From contig NZ_LWBU01000300.1 of the NCBI RefSeq assembly GCF_001646665.1, positions 75,978-109,885 on the forward strand: a DNA stretch of 33,908 nucleotides, read 5' to 3'. Positions 33,606-33,908 of the stretch are shown here, piece after piece. Origin of the DNA: Streptomyces noursei (GTDB lineage: Bacteria; Actinomycetota; Actinomycetes; Streptomycetales; Streptomycetaceae). Both the position numbers and the translations under genes were made by a program. The notes beneath the pieces were generated by a model. That model saw only the letters and a list, made by a program, of their open reading frames with translations. It made no database searches and was not told where the DNA came from. Every line of letters starts with the position of its first letter. The first letter of the stretch is position 1.

Positions 33606-33908
33606 CCGACGCGCTGTCACGTCCGGCCCGCGCGGCGACGGCCACGGCCGAAGGGCCTGCCGTCCCGACCGCATCCGCCGTCCCCACCGCTCCTGCCGCC
33701 CCAGCCGCGGCCCTCTCCGGTGCCGCGCCCTCCGCGACCGTGGACGGCACCCGCCCCGGCGAGGGAGGCCCGGCCGCACTCGCCCCCGGGCCCGTTGGGA
33801 AGCTGGGCCCTGAGCGGGCCACCGGTCCAGGCCCCGGCGCCGACCGCCCGCCTGTCCCGGGCCCCAGCCCCCGACACGGCTCCGACGCCGACTCCGACCC
33901 CCCCCCCC
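33602..33908 (+). CDS. Start of a probable ABC transporter permease gene, truncated by window end
   Basis: The first 102 codons or so are visible, beginning MTDALSRPARAATATAEG. They are unusually rich in Ala, Pro and Gly and contain no membrane segment. By position and ATGA overlap with the binding-protein gene, a permease with a long low-complexity N-terminal extension is expected. No permease motif is visible, so the product name is an inference from context. The gene runs off the end of the window in a run of C. Confidence 0.5.
   Translation, partial: MTDALSRPARAATATAEGPAVPTASAVPTAPAAPAAALSGAAPSATVDGTRPGEGGPAALAPGPVGKLGPERATGPGPGADRPPVPGPSPRHGSDADSDPPP
33898..33908 (+). repeat. Terminal run of 11 C at the window edge
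   Basis: The window ends in 11 consecutive C bases inside an open gene. This is more consistent with an assembly break at a homopolymer than with a natural end. A separate 10-base C run is at 24990-24999. Confidence 0.9.

Noticed and set aside
1..33908. tRNA, rRNA, CRISPR arrays, transposases or integrases
   Set aside because: None seen on reading both strands; no spaced identical repeats or recombinase motifs.

Overview
The window looks like a chromosome segment from Streptomyces or a close actinomycete. Base composition is very GC-rich, GTG starts and four-base start/stop overlaps are common, and the regulators and accessory genes are typical streptomycete families (a SARP activator, a DUF6059 protein, two HVDL-type Cys-containing leader peptides). 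Positions 1 to about 23400 hold most of a type II polyketide biosynthetic gene cluster. Positions 23500 to 33908 are mostly ordinary accessory and housekeeping genes. The sequence stops in an 11-base C run inside an open gene, so it probably ends at an assembly break.

Layout of the cluster. (a) 139-4519, + strand: citramalate synthase-like enzyme, KAS III-like priming enzyme with Ser for Cys, didomain aromatase/cyclase and a two-barrel monooxygenase/cyclase-like protein, closed by a perfect 18-bp hairpin. (b) 4631-10652, + strand: acyl-CoA carboxylase epsilon subunit, fatty acyl-AMP ligase, long acyl-CoA dehydrogenase-like protein, an ACP-acyltransferase fusion whose AT has Gly in place of the nucleophilic Ser, and a phosphopantetheinyl transferase. 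(c) 15099-10488, - strand: a small precursor-like peptide, a fused E1-like/YcaO cyclodehydratase of the azol(in)e RiPP type, then a histidine kinase and response regulator behind their own palindrome. (d) 15364-23381, + strand: SARP activator, carboxyltransferase beta subunit, KS-alpha, KS-beta, ACP, a large acyltransferase with a headless KS remnant, and a DUF6059 protein, closed by a hairpin.

Proposed working model (inference). The carboxylase subunits supply malonyl-CoA. The citramalate enzyme, AMP ligase, dehydrogenase, ACP-AT fusion and Ser-type KAS III form a cassette that makes and delivers a non-acetate starter. KS-alpha/KS-beta/ACP extend it and the cyclases fold it. No ketoreductase or tailoring oxygenase/glycosyltransferase is visible, so part of the pathway may lie before position 1. 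The embedded RiPP-like pair is the least expected element: either a hybrid polyketide-RiPP route or two adjacent pathways sharing regulators.

After the cluster come a secreted S1 protease with a C-terminal chitin-binding-like module, a DUF488 protein, a membrane EamA transporter/PAP2 phosphatase pair divergent from a TetR regulator across a 38-bp palindrome, a secreted vanadium haloperoxidase-like enzyme, two leader-peptide ORFs, a ROK regulator, and the start of a probable sulfonate-type operon (flavin reductase, Tat lipoprotein binding protein, truncated next gene). No tRNA, rRNA, CRISPR array or transposase was seen.
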